From NCBI GenBank assembly GCA_037445225.1, contig JBBIKW010000008.1, forward strand, positions 113,486 through 177,485: a DNA stretch of 64,000 nucleotides, given 5' to 3'. Positions 8,393 to 16,189 of the stretch are shown piece after piece (positions within the stretch are counted from its first letter, which is position 1; each line of letters starts with the position of its first letter). This DNA comes from M3007 sp037445225. GTDB lineage: Bacteria; Bacteroidota; Bacteroidia; Chitinophagales; Saprospiraceae. The position numbers and the translations under genes were made by a program. The notes beneath the pieces are model-generated. The model had not been told where the DNA came from, ran no database searches, and saw only the letters and a program-made list of their open reading frames with translations.

Positions 8393-9118
8393 ATGTTGCT
8401 GCACACCCGCGGTATCGTATTCAACAGCTATAAGTACGGCGAGACCAGCGTCATTGCGCATATCCTCACAGAGGAGCGCGGGCTGCGCAGCTTCATCGCT
8501 AGCGGCGTTCGCACGCCTAAGGCGCGCATCCCGTACGGCCTTTTTCAAACGATGACCATAGTCGATCTGGTCTGTTACTTTCGGGATAGCCATCAACATC
8601 TCCATCGGCTCAAGGAGATGCGCGCAGCGGTCGTTTTTCAGCGCATTCCCTTCGAAGTGCGCCGCGGTGCCGTGGCCCTTTTCATGGCGGAAGTGTGTCG
8701 CAAGGCCATTCACGAAGGCGAGGAGCACTCCTCTTTGTTCGCCTTTATAGAAACCTATCTGCGCTGGTTGGATGAGACGGAATACCCTTTGGCCAACCTC
8801 CACTTACATTTTTTGGTGCACTTAGCGACGCCCTTAGGTTTTCAATTAGACGTAGGAGATGCCGACCAGCCCTTCTTCGACTGGCAAGAGGGGGTATTCC
8901 TTCCCAGCCCTTCCGACGGCGGACAGAGCCTGGACGCTTCGAGTTCTACGGCGCTAAAGCGCTTGCTCCTTTTACCTGTGCAGCGCTGTCACGAGGTCGC
9001 CCTCTCGCGCAGCGAGCGTCGCAACCTCTTGCAAGGGCTATTGCTATTTTATCGCCATCGCATTCCGGGGTTTCACACCGTACACACGCCCGATATTTTG
9101 GAGATGGTGTTGAAATAG
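8393..9118 (+). CDS. recO: DNA repair protein RecO
   Basis: Recombination mediator that with RecR loads RecA onto SSB-coated DNA. The N-terminal OB-fold begins with the typical HTRGIVFNSYKYGETSVI and TEERGLRSFIASGVR. The helical C-terminal part contains LHFLVHLATPLGFQLD. At 241 residues it has the usual length. It starts 3 bases after the M90-like gene. Confidence 0.92.
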   Translation: MLLHTRGIVFNSYKYGETSVIAHILTEERGLRSFIASGVRTPKARIPYGLFQTMTIVDLVCYFRDSHQHLHRLKEMRAAVVFQRIPFEVRRGAVALFMAEVCRKAIHEGEEHSSLFAFIETYLRWLDETEYPLANLHLHFLVHLATPLGFQLDVGDADQPFFDWQEGVFLPSPSDGGQSLDASSSTALKRLLLLPVQRCHEVALSRSERRNLLQGLLLFYRHRIPGFHTVHTPDILEMVLK

Positions 9119-9142
9119 CGCCAGGGATGCCTCTCTTAGCGA

Positions 9143-9607
9143 TTATTCTTGTTGAGCAGTGTAGTCGGGATAGTCGCCTAAGAAAGCGAAGGTTTGCCCT
9201 GAGTAATCTATCTGGGCACAGAAGGTTGCTACGCCGTTAGTAATAGCTAGAAAGGACGCCTGAAAGGCCATATTGTAGCGGGCCACCTGTTCAAAGGTCG
9301 CCTGTGAAAGCGGTACTTGGGGAGCCTTGCACTCGACCAAAAGCCAAGGTTTGACTTGGCGATCAAACACGACGATGTCGCAGCGACGCGCCATGCCGTT
9401 GACAGTCAGCCCTACTTCAACGCCGATACGGCTCTGAGGATACCGCTTAGTCTGGATGAGGTATTGCAGCACCAGCTGACGGAGCCATTCTTCTGGAGTA
9501 AGAGCCACATGGCGCCGACGGATGGGGTCGTACACATAGGTGCCCTCTTCTGCCTTAGAGCAGCGCAATGCAGAGCAATATTGAGCGTAGTCGAGCTGAA
9601 GCAACAT
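9143..9607 (-). CDS. HsdR N-terminal-domain (type I restriction-like) nuclease protein
   Basis: Stand-alone HSDR_N_2 domain of 154 residues. The PD-(D/E)xK-type core is visible: Asp77 in RRCDIVVFD and Glu92/Lys94 in LLVECKAP. Family members are widespread in Bacteroidota as single-domain proteins away from restriction loci, with unknown function. No hsdM or hsdS is nearby, so a restriction role is not supported. It starts 5 bases after the accD stop codon, in the same operon. Confidence 0.75.
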   Translation of the reverse strand: MLLQLDYAQYCSALRCSKAEEGTYVYDPIRRRHVALTPEEWLRQLVLQYLIQTKRYPQSRIGVEVGLTVNGMARRCDIVVFDRQVKPWLLVECKAPQVPLSQATFEQVARYNMAFQASFLAITNGVATFCAQIDYSGQTFAFLGDYPDYTAQQE

Positions 9608-9612
9608 GGCGC

Positions 9613-10470
9613 TCAGGCTCGAAGAGACGAAGCAAAAAGGGCAAGAAGGTCTTGTAGGGTATTGCGCAGGTCTTTTCGGTCGACGACGAGGTCTAAGAAG
9701 CCGTTTTCGAGCAAAAATTCGGCTGTCTGAAAGCCCTCCGGAAGGTCGCGTTTGATCGTCTCGCGGATGACGCGCGGCCCAGCAAAGCCGATGAGCGCCC
9801 CCGGCTCAGCCATATTAACATCGCCTAACATGGCAAAGGAGGCCGTTACACCGCCAGTAGTAGGGTCTGTCATGAGCGAAAAGTACGGCAGCCGCGTTTT
9901 GGCCAGCAGCGTCAGCTTAGCGCTCGTCTTGGCCATCTGCATAAGCGAAAAAGCACTTTCCATCATGCGCGCGCCGCCGGATTTGGAAATGATGAGCAGG
10001 GCAGAGCGCGTCTCGATCGCGCGATCGATGGCGCGAGCAATTTTTTCGCCCACAACCGATCCCATAGACCCTCCAATAAAACGAAAGTCCATGGCAGCAA
10101 CGACGATGGGATAGCCTGCAATGTAGCCTTCTGCGACGGAAATGGCCTCATTCAGGCCCGTCTTGGCCATCGTTTCTTCTAGTCGCTTCTGGTAGGGTTT
10201 GAGGTCGGTAAACTGAAGCACGTCCACCGAAACCAGATCGTCGAAAAGGCGGTTGTAGTGGGCGTTATCAAAAAGCATGTCGAAGTATTCTCGGGAGCCA
10301 ATGGCAGTGTGATAGCCGCACTTCGGGCATTTGAAAAAGTTTTCGCGCAATGCCTTGGTCGTACTCGTAGCCTTGCACTTCTTACATTGGAACCATAAAC
10401 CTTCGGGAACATCTTTTTTAGCCTTTGTGGCGGTAGAGATGCCCTCCTTTAATCGCTTGAACCAGCTCAT
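9613..10470 (-). CDS. accD: Acetyl-CoA carboxylase carboxyltransferase subunit beta
   Basis: With AccA it transfers the carboxyl group from biotin to acetyl-CoA, giving malonyl-CoA, the first step of fatty acid synthesis in the cytosol. An N-terminal zinc ribbon has Cys29, Cys32, Cys48 and Cys51 (CKKC and CPKC). The crotonase-like core has SKSGGARMMES and TDPTTGGVTASFAMLGD. The ATG at 10470 gives the family start MSWFKRLKEGI and 285 residues; a longer frame upstream is not protein-like. The other subunits (accA, accBC) are elsewhere. Confidence 0.95.
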   Translation of the reverse strand: MSWFKRLKEGISTATKAKKDVPEGLWFQCKKCKATSTTKALRENFFKCPKCGYHTAIGSREYFDMLFDNAHYNRLFDDLVSVDVLQFTDLKPYQKRLEETMAKTGLNEAISVAEGYIAGYPIVVAAMDFRFIGGSMGSVVGEKIARAIDRAIETRSALLIISKSGGARMMESAFSLMQMAKTSAKLTLLAKTRLPYFSLMTDPTTGGVTASFAMLGDVNMAEPGALIGFAGPRVIRETIKRDLPEGFQTAEFLLENGFLDLVVDRKDLRNTLQDLLALFASSLRA

Positions 10471-10496
10471 ATCCCCAAAAAGTAAAAACTCGGCGA

Positions 10497-10504
10497 CAAA
10501 GATA
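10497..10504 (-). promoter_or_regulatory. Candidate -7 element of accD
   Basis: TATCTTTG on the minus strand, a perfect TAnnTTTG match ending 26 bases before the accD ATG. A TTCG sequence lies near -33, one base from TTTG. Confidence 0.45.
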
Positions 10505-10771
10505 GCGGAAGTAGTTGAGTGGATTTCGAATAACACGCGGCTAATCTTTGCCTCCTCGCTCCTAGGATACGACGAAAAACTAACCAATGAGGATGCGGAG
10601 CGATAAAGAGAAGCACAGAGAAGGTTCTCGGAGAAAACCTTTGGAGGTTTGTACAATCCTTTCGGGATTTTACCCGGCTTGACTAACCTTACCTACCTTC
10701 GCGCTGTTTACATAAAGGTTAGCATTAAAGCTCCCGTGCAATAGGAGCTCCTCTCAAGAGAAGGCGCTGCT
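10505..10771. other. Intergenic region between accD and the polyprenyl synthase
   Basis: Divergent spacer, about 300 bases between the two start codons, with no gene seen. Bases of about 10594-10635 (GCGATAAAGAGAAGCACAGAG) faintly resemble the possible dispersed repeat near 4140. TACCTTCG at 10694-10701 is one base from the -7 consensus and could serve the downstream gene. Confidence 0.3.
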
Positions 10772-11845
10772 GTGTTACCGCAAGTGTGGTCGCTTTCTAT
10801 ATTGGAAACCTGTTTATTTAACGCGAACTCCGTGCATTCTTCACCCACGACATATCCTGAGATAATAACCAGCATCCGCTTAGAAGATATCAAACGCCCC
10901 ATTGTAGCGGAGTTAGCGGTTTTTGAGAAGTATTTCCGACAGGCCATGCGCAGCGAGGTACCGCTGTTGGATAAGATTACATGGTACATCGTTCGCAGCA
11001 AGGGCAAGCAAGTTCGGCCCATGTTGGTGCTGTTAAGTGCCCGCCTCTTTGGCCCTATCAACGAGGCGACCTACACTGCGGCCGCCTTGGTAGAGCTCCT
11101 CCACACGGCGACGCTCGTGCACGACGATGTGGTGGACAACGCCCACCAACGCCGCGGCTTTTTCTCCATCAACGCCCTTTGGAAAAATAAAATCGCTGTA
11201 CTTGTAGGAGACTTCCTCTTGGCCAAGGGATTGTTACTGAGCGTTGAGCGGCAGCAGCTGCAGCTCTTAGAAATTGTCAGCCGAGCCGTCAAAGAGATGG
11301 CGGAGGGAGAACTGCTCCAAATAGAGAAAGCGCGTCGATTAGATATCGATGAAGCGGTCTATTACGACATCATTCGCCAGAAGACGGCTTCTTTAATTGC
11401 AGCCGCGTGCAGTGCGGGAGCCGCCAGCACGACCTCTGACCCGCAAATGGTGGAACTGTTGCGCCGCTTTGGCGAAAAGATGGGCATCGCCTTCCAAATC
11501 CGCGACGACCTCTTCGACTTCGGCGAAGAGAAAGACATAGGAAAACCGACGGGCATCGATATTAAGGAAAAAAAGATGACCCTGCCGCTAATTTACGCGC
11601 TCCAGACGGCAGATACCGCTACGCGCCGCCACATCATCAGGATAGTGCGCAACGAGAATGAAAAAGCGGAGAGAGTCGCTGAAGTCATCCATTTCGTTCG
11701 AAAAAGTGGCGGCATTCACTACGCGCAGCAAGTCATGCAGCGCTTTCGACAAGAGGCACTGGAGTTACTCAACCAGGCTCCCGACACCGAAGCGCGTACA
11801 GCTCTGCACCACCTGCTTTTTTTCGCAACAGAGCGCAAGCGGTAA
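10772..11845 (+). CDS. Polyprenyl (octaprenyl-type) diphosphate synthase
   Basis: Trans-isoprenyl diphosphate synthase that condenses isopentenyl diphosphate to make long-chain prenyl diphosphates for menaquinone. Both aspartate-rich motifs are present: LVHDDVVDN (first) and QIRDDLFDFG (second), with GKQVRPMLV before them. No ATG is found where the family usually begins; the frame opens with GTG at 10772, and a second GTG at 10832 is an alternative, so the first ~30 residues are uncertain. It is an ispB-like gene; chain length cannot be read from sequence. It ends 2 bases from the convergent dioxygenase gene. Confidence 0.88.
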   Translation: MLPQVWSLSILETCLFNANSVHSSPTTYPEIITSIRLEDIKRPIVAELAVFEKYFRQAMRSEVPLLDKITWYIVRSKGKQVRPMLVLLSARLFGPINEATYTAAALVELLHTATLVHDDVVDNAHQRRGFFSINALWKNKIAVLVGDFLLAKGLLLSVERQQLQLLEIVSRAVKEMAEGELLQIEKARRLDIDEAVYYDIIRQKTASLIAAACSAGAASTTSDPQMVELLRRFGEKMGIAFQIRDDLFDFGEEKDIGKPTGIDIKEKKMTLPLIYALQTADTATRRHIIRIVRNENEKAERVAEVIHFVRKSGGIHYAQQVMQRFRQEALELLNQAPDTEARTALHHLLFFATERKR

Positions 11846-11847
11846 GC

Positions 11848-12363
11848 TCACAGTTCCATCACGGTACCGCACTGCTTGCAGGTGCGCGCCGACAGATCGG
11901 CCTTGAACGCTTCGATGGCGGCCTTGATTTGGGTGCCGATATCCGTGAGAGGAAAGCCTGCTTCGTGTAGCGGATGGCCGCATTTTTCGCAAAACCACAT
12001 GAGCCTGTCTATCTCTCCGGGTCGTCTCGTCCGCTCGATAACCAGCCCGATAGTGTCGGCTGGGCGCTGCGGCGAGTGCGGCACGCGCGGAGGAAGTAGG
12101 AACATCTCGCCTTCTCGGATGTCGATCGTCTCCGGCTTCCCCTCCGCATTGATGATCTTTACCTGGATGTCGCCCTTAATTTGGTAAAACCACTCCTCTC
12201 CCTCTTCCCAATGGTAGTCTTTTCGGCCGTTGGGGCCACCAACAATCATGACGATAAAGTCGCTATTGCCCACGTAGAGCTGCTTGTTGCCCACGGGCGG
12301 CTGCAGGAGATGGCGGTTTTCTTCGATCCATTTCTGTAGGTTGAACGGCTTTGCGATACCCAT
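11848..12363 (-). CDS. 3-hydroxyanthranilate 3,4-dioxygenase
   Basis: Cupin iron enzyme that opens 3-hydroxyanthranilate on the kynurenine route to quinolinate and NAD. Fe(II) ligands are His51, Glu57 and His96, within YHWEEGEEWFY and VPHSPQRP. A rubredoxin-like C-terminus has Cys125, Cys128, Cys162 and Cys165, as in bacterial rather than animal enzymes. The ATG at 12363 gives 171 residues, the expected size. No other kynurenine gene is in the window. Confidence 0.92.
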   Translation of the reverse strand: MGIAKPFNLQKWIEENRHLLQPPVGNKQLYVGNSDFIVMIVGGPNGRKDYHWEEGEEWFYQIKGDIQVKIINAEGKPETIDIREGEMFLLPPRVPHSPQRPADTIGLVIERTRRPGEIDRLMWFCEKCGHPLHEAGFPLTDIGTQIKAAIEAFKADLSARTCKQCGTVMEL

Positions 12364-12396
12364 AGCAACGCGTTTGTTTGAGTTGAGACGATGCTG

Positions 12397-12404
12397 CAAA
12401 CTTA
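12397..12404 (-). promoter_or_regulatory. Candidate -7 element of the dioxygenase gene
   Basis: TAAGTTTG on the minus strand matches TAnnTTTG and ends 33 bases before the ATG at 12363. A clear -33 element is not seen. Confidence 0.4.
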
Positions 12405-12448
12405 AGCATTGCGCACCAACCGTTCGAGCCTCATTAGGAACTTTTCCC

Positions 12449-12856
12449 TCAAAGGCGCTCAAAGTGGAGCACTTCCGTATCGCCGCCGCCACCGCTTCGG
12501 TGCTCTAGGTGTATAAAGGTGTCGGTCTGGGCGATGATGCGCCAATCTTCGGCGAGTTCGCGCAGGGCGCTAGGGGCGGCGGACTCGAACGCCAAGCACA
12601 TTTTAGGGGCGCTATCGTCACAGCCAGTTGACCAGGTACCTTTCCAGCTCTGATTTCCACTCTGCGCCGTAAGCAGTCCGCCCGAGCCAAAGGCAAACAA
12701 ATAGGAGGCGTACAGAGGCGTCTTATCTGACTGGTCGAAATAGTAAGATATCTGCCATTGGCCGGGTAAGTTAGGAGGAGTGGAAGGGTCGGGGGACTTC
12801 TGGCAGCAAGCAAAGGTGACCGCCCCCACAGTGATAAGCATGCGAATGCTCTTCAT
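12449..12856 (-). CDS. Small hypothetical lipoprotein
   Basis: A 135-residue protein with a type II signal peptide (VTFACC, lipid-modified Cys at about 17) followed by a Ser/Pro-rich linker and a compact beta-rich region with two tryptophans (GQWQISYYF and SWKGTW). This pattern resembles small lipocalin-like lipoproteins of Bacteroidota, but no family is recognised with certainty. Confidence 0.55.
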   Translation of the reverse strand: MKSIRMLITVGAVTFACCQKSPDPSTPPNLPGQWQISYYFDQSDKTPLYASYLFAFGSGGLLTAQSGNQSWKGTWSTGCDDSAPKMCLAFESAAPSALRELAEDWRIIAQTDTFIHLEHRSGGGGDTEVLHFERL

Positions 12857-12874
12857 AACGACTCTTTTTTAGTC

Positions 12875-12882
12875 CAAAAATA
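12875..12882 (-). promoter_or_regulatory. Candidate -7 element of the small lipoprotein gene
   Basis: TATTTTTG on the minus strand matches TAnnTTTG, 18 bases before the ATG at 12856. Confidence 0.35.
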
Positions 12883-13220
12883 GCCTACACCGCCACCGAC
12901 GCTTCTCTAAAAGCTGGTTGAACAGGTAAGCGCACCGCCTAAACCGGAAGAAAAGCGGCCTTGAGTTAAAAAAAATTAAGCTACCGATAACATATTTTTA
13001 TTGGAATTAAGAATTCTGCGGATATTGCAGCGCGAAAACCGCCACCACTTCCTTCCTGCGGTTTGGTAAGGCTCTAACCTGGCATAACCAAATTATTTAT
13101 TCCTTCAGCCAGAAATTCGCCATTTCCCTATTGATTTTATCGGTTAATTTATTTGCTCTCGATTGGGAAAGGCTGTTTTGAATTTTATTGAGATGAGTCA
13201 CCAAACCTAATTTCTTGCTT
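12883..13220. other. AT-rich region upstream of the SusC gene
   Basis: A spacer of ~340 bases, strongly AT-rich around 12960-13020 and 13080-13200. TTTG at 13152-13155, 17 bases, then CTGTTTTG (13173-13180) is a partial match to the Bacteroidota promoter, about 40 bases before the SusC ATG. No extracytoplasmic sigma/anti-sigma or hybrid two-component regulator gene is present here. Confidence 0.35.
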
Positions 13221-16169
13221 ATGCAATACTTTACGCTTAGGCCAATTTTTATTTTGGTCGCTTTATTCTGTGCAGTATCAAGCTGGTCACAGCGACAAGT
13301 AAGTGGTGTGGTTACCGATAGTGAAACGGGGGAACCGCTCATTGGCGCCAGTGTGCGCGCCGTGGGTGCACCGGTAGGTGCCACAACGAACGTAGAGGGG
13401 CGCTTTGCTTTTGAAGTGCCCGAGGGAATTACCCAGATTGAAGTGTCGTACACGGGTTATGCCTCTCAGGTGTTGGATATTGGCGCTTCAGGAGTGTTCA
13501 ACATTGCGCTTTCACCTGGGCTGTTGTTGCAAGAGACGGTAGTAATTGGTTACGGCGTGGTCAAAAAGGAGGATGCTACCGGTGCGCTGCTGGCTGTAGG
13601 GCCTCGAGAGTTCAACAAAGGCGCTATTAACTCCCCGCAAGAGCTCATCGTAGGGAAGATCGCCGGTGTTCAAGTGACGCCGAGTCCAGATCCGGGTGGT
13701 GGCGCGGTCATTCGAATTCGCGGCGGCTCTTCGCTCAGTGCCAGCAACGATCCCCTCATCGTTATCGACGGCGTGCCCGTAGGAAATGAAGGGATTGCCG
13801 GCGAACGCAACCCGTTTAACATCGTCAACCCCAACGACATCGAGACCTTTACGGTGCTCAAAGATGCCTCAGCCACAGCCATTTATGGGTCGCGCGCCTC
13901 TAACGGCGTCATCATCATCACCACAAAAAAGGGCTCGTTGAAGCGCAAAATTGGCGTGGATTACACCAACAACTTCTCTTTTGCGACGCCGGCCAATCGC
14001 ATTGAGGTCCTCGATGCCGATGCTTTCCGCGCACTCATTCGGGAGCGCTTTGCCGACGGCCATCCGGCGCGGAGCCTGCTCGGCAATGCGAATACCGACT
14101 GGCAAGACCAAATCTACCAGACGGCCTTTGGTATGGACCACAACTTAGCCCTTTCGGGTGGCGTGGGCTCTTTTCCGTATCGGGTCTCTTTGGGCTACAC
14201 CGACCGCAACGGCATTTTAAAGACAGACAACTTCAACCGTCTGACGGGCGCTGTGAACTTAAGTCCTTCTTTCTTTAACAACACGCTGCAAATCAATGCC
14301 AATGCAAAGATGATGCAGACGCGCAACGCCTTTGCTAACCGCGGTGCTATTGGCGCAGCCCTTTTCTTTGACCCCACGCAGCCGGTGCGCGATCCCAACA
14401 GCCGGTACGGCGGCTTTTTCACACACACCGGACCGGATGGCCTGCCGCTGGGCTTGGCTCCGGTAAACCCGGTAGCACTGTTGGAAATGCAAAAGGACGG
14501 GTCCACCGTCAATCGGTTCATCGGCAACATCCAGCTGGACTATCGGCTCCCCTTCCTGCCGGAATTGCGGGCCAACCTCAACCTGGCCTACGACCAAACT
14601 AGCGCTGAAGGAGAAGCCAGTGCACCGGCCAATTTCCCCGCCGGCTATCGGCAAGATGCTAATGGTCAAGACGACGGCGGCTTTTTGCGCACCTACGAAC
14701 AAAAGCGCCGCAACGAGCTGTTGGAGTTCTACCTGAATTACGTCAAGTCTATTGGCGCTACGCAATTAGACGTGATGGGCGGCTACTCGTGGCAGCATTT
14801 CTACTTTGAGGACACGTCGCGTACCGTGAGCGCGCGCGGCACACGCGTGCTCGATCCTGGGCTGTTCTTCCCTCGCGAGTATTACTTACTATCGCTGTTT
14901 GGTCGCGTCAACTTTAGCATCAAAGACCGCTATTTGTTCACCTTTACTTTGCGCCGCGACGGCACCTCGCGCTTCGGCCCAGACAACCGCTGGGGGCTCT
15001 TCCCATCGGCGGCATTCGCCTGGAAAATTATCGATGCGCGCGACGGGATACTTAACCGGCTTAAGCTGCGCGTCAGCTATGGAGAAACCGGCCAACAAGA
15101 TCTAGGGGGAGACTTCTATCCTTATTTGGCTCGCTACCAGTCGAGCTTGCCTACGGCAGATTACCAGCTGGGTGACCAATTTTACACGACCATTCGCCCC
15201 AACGGCTACAACGCCAACCTGAAATGGGAGCAGACGGCTACTTATAACGCCGGCATAGACTATGAGTTCTTGGGAGGGCGCATCTACGGCTCGGTAGACT
15301 ACTACATCCGCAAAACGACCGACCTGATCAACTTCGTGCCGGTTCCGGCAGGAACCAACCTGACGAACTTTATCACCGCCAATGTGGGGGATTTGGAAAA
15401 CCGCGGCGTAGAGATCGCTCTAAACACCATACCGGTGCAGCGCAGCAATGTGACGTGGGAACTGGGCGGCAACTTTACAGTCAATCGGAACAAAATCACC
15501 CGTTTAACGGCAACCGATGACCCAGACTACCGCGGTGTGGCGGTCGGCGGTATCTCTGGCGGTGTGGGCAATACGATTCAGATCCACAGCGTAGGCTTCC
15601 CCGCTAACTCGTTCTACGTCTTCGAACAAGTGTATGACGAGAGCGGAAAACCTATTGAGAACCTTTACGTAGACCGCAATGGCGATGGCCAAATCACGCC
15701 TGCAGACCAATATCGCTATGAGAACCCCTTCCCGGACCTCCTCATCGGATTTTACACGAACGTGGTCATTGGCAAGTTTGACATCTCTGCTGGCGGTCGC
15801 GCTAACTTGGGCAACTACGTGTACAACAACAACGAGTCAAACCAAACAGCGTTTAACACATTGTATCACCCAACGGGATTCCTGAACAATCTGCATGCCG
15901 ACTATGTCCGCACGCAGTTCCAAGTGCCGCGATATTTCAGCGATTACTTCGTGCAAGATGCATCCTTCTTGCGGTTTGACCACATCACGGCGGGATATAC
16001 CTTTGGAAATCTGGGCTTTTTGCGCAACCTCCGCATCTATGCTTCAGTACAAAACCCCATCCTCGTAACTAACTATCGGGGTATCGACCCTGAGGTGTTT
16101 GGCGGTATCGATAACAACGTATACCCCCGCTCCGTCACCTATCTATTTGGATTAAATGCCGGTTTTTAA
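13221..16169 (+). CDS. SusC/RagA-family TonB-linked outer-membrane transporter
   Basis: TonB-dependent outer-membrane barrel of 982 residues that imports ligands captured by its SusD partner. A signal peptide (about residues 1-24, ending SSWSQ) is followed by a CarboxypepD_reg-like domain (QVSGVVTDSETGEPLIGASV), the SusC signature region ETVVIGYGVVKKEDATGAL, a plug domain with VIRIRGGSSLSASNDPLIVIDG and SATAIYGSRASNGVIIITTK, then the barrel. There is no N-terminal STN domain, so signalling to an anti-sigma factor is unlikely. The ATG at 13221 is preferred over a TTG two codons earlier. It precedes the SusD gene by 20 bases. Confidence 0.95.
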   Translation: MQYFTLRPIFILVALFCAVSSWSQRQVSGVVTDSETGEPLIGASVRAVGAPVGATTNVEGRFAFEVPEGITQIEVSYTGYASQVLDIGASGVFNIALSPGLLLQETVVIGYGVVKKEDATGALLAVGPREFNKGAINSPQELIVGKIAGVQVTPSPDPGGGAVIRIRGGSSLSASNDPLIVIDGVPVGNEGIAGERNPFNIVNPNDIETFTVLKDASATAIYGSRASNGVIIITTKKGSLKRKIGVDYTNNFSFATPANRIEVLDADAFRALIRERFADGHPARSLLGNANTDWQDQIYQTAFGMDHNLALSGGVGSFPYRVSLGYTDRNGILKTDNFNRLTGAVNLSPSFFNNTLQINANAKMMQTRNAFANRGAIGAALFFDPTQPVRDPNSRYGGFFTHTGPDGLPLGLAPVNPVALLEMQKDGSTVNRFIGNIQLDYRLPFLPELRANLNLAYDQTSAEGEASAPANFPAGYRQDANGQDDGGFLRTYEQKRRNELLEFYLNYVKSIGATQLDVMGGYSWQHFYFEDTSRTVSARGTRVLDPGLFFPREYYLLSLFGRVNFSIKDRYLFTFTLRRDGTSRFGPDNRWGLFPSAAFAWKIIDARDGILNRLKLRVSYGETGQQDLGGDFYPYLARYQSSLPTADYQLGDQFYTTIRPNGYNANLKWEQTATYNAGIDYEFLGGRIYGSVDYYIRKTTDLINFVPVPAGTNLTNFITANVGDLENRGVEIALNTIPVQRSNVTWELGGNFTVNRNKITRLTATDDPDYRGVAVGGISGGVGNTIQIHSVGFPANSFYVFEQVYDESGKPIENLYVDRNGDGQITPADQYRYENPFPDLLIGFYTNVVIGKFDISAGGRANLGNYVYNNNESNQTAFNTLYHPTGFLNNLHADYVRTQFQVPRYFSDYFVQDASFLRFDHITAGYTFGNLGFLRNLRIYASVQNPILVTNYRGIDPEVFGGIDNNVYPRSVTYLFGLNAGF

Positions 16170-16189
16170 CACAAAAAAATGCTATAACG

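Noticed and set aside
9143..9607. Restriction-modification or defence locus
   Set aside because: The HsdR_N protein is single-domain and lies in an operon with accD; no methylase, specificity subunit or other defence gene is near.
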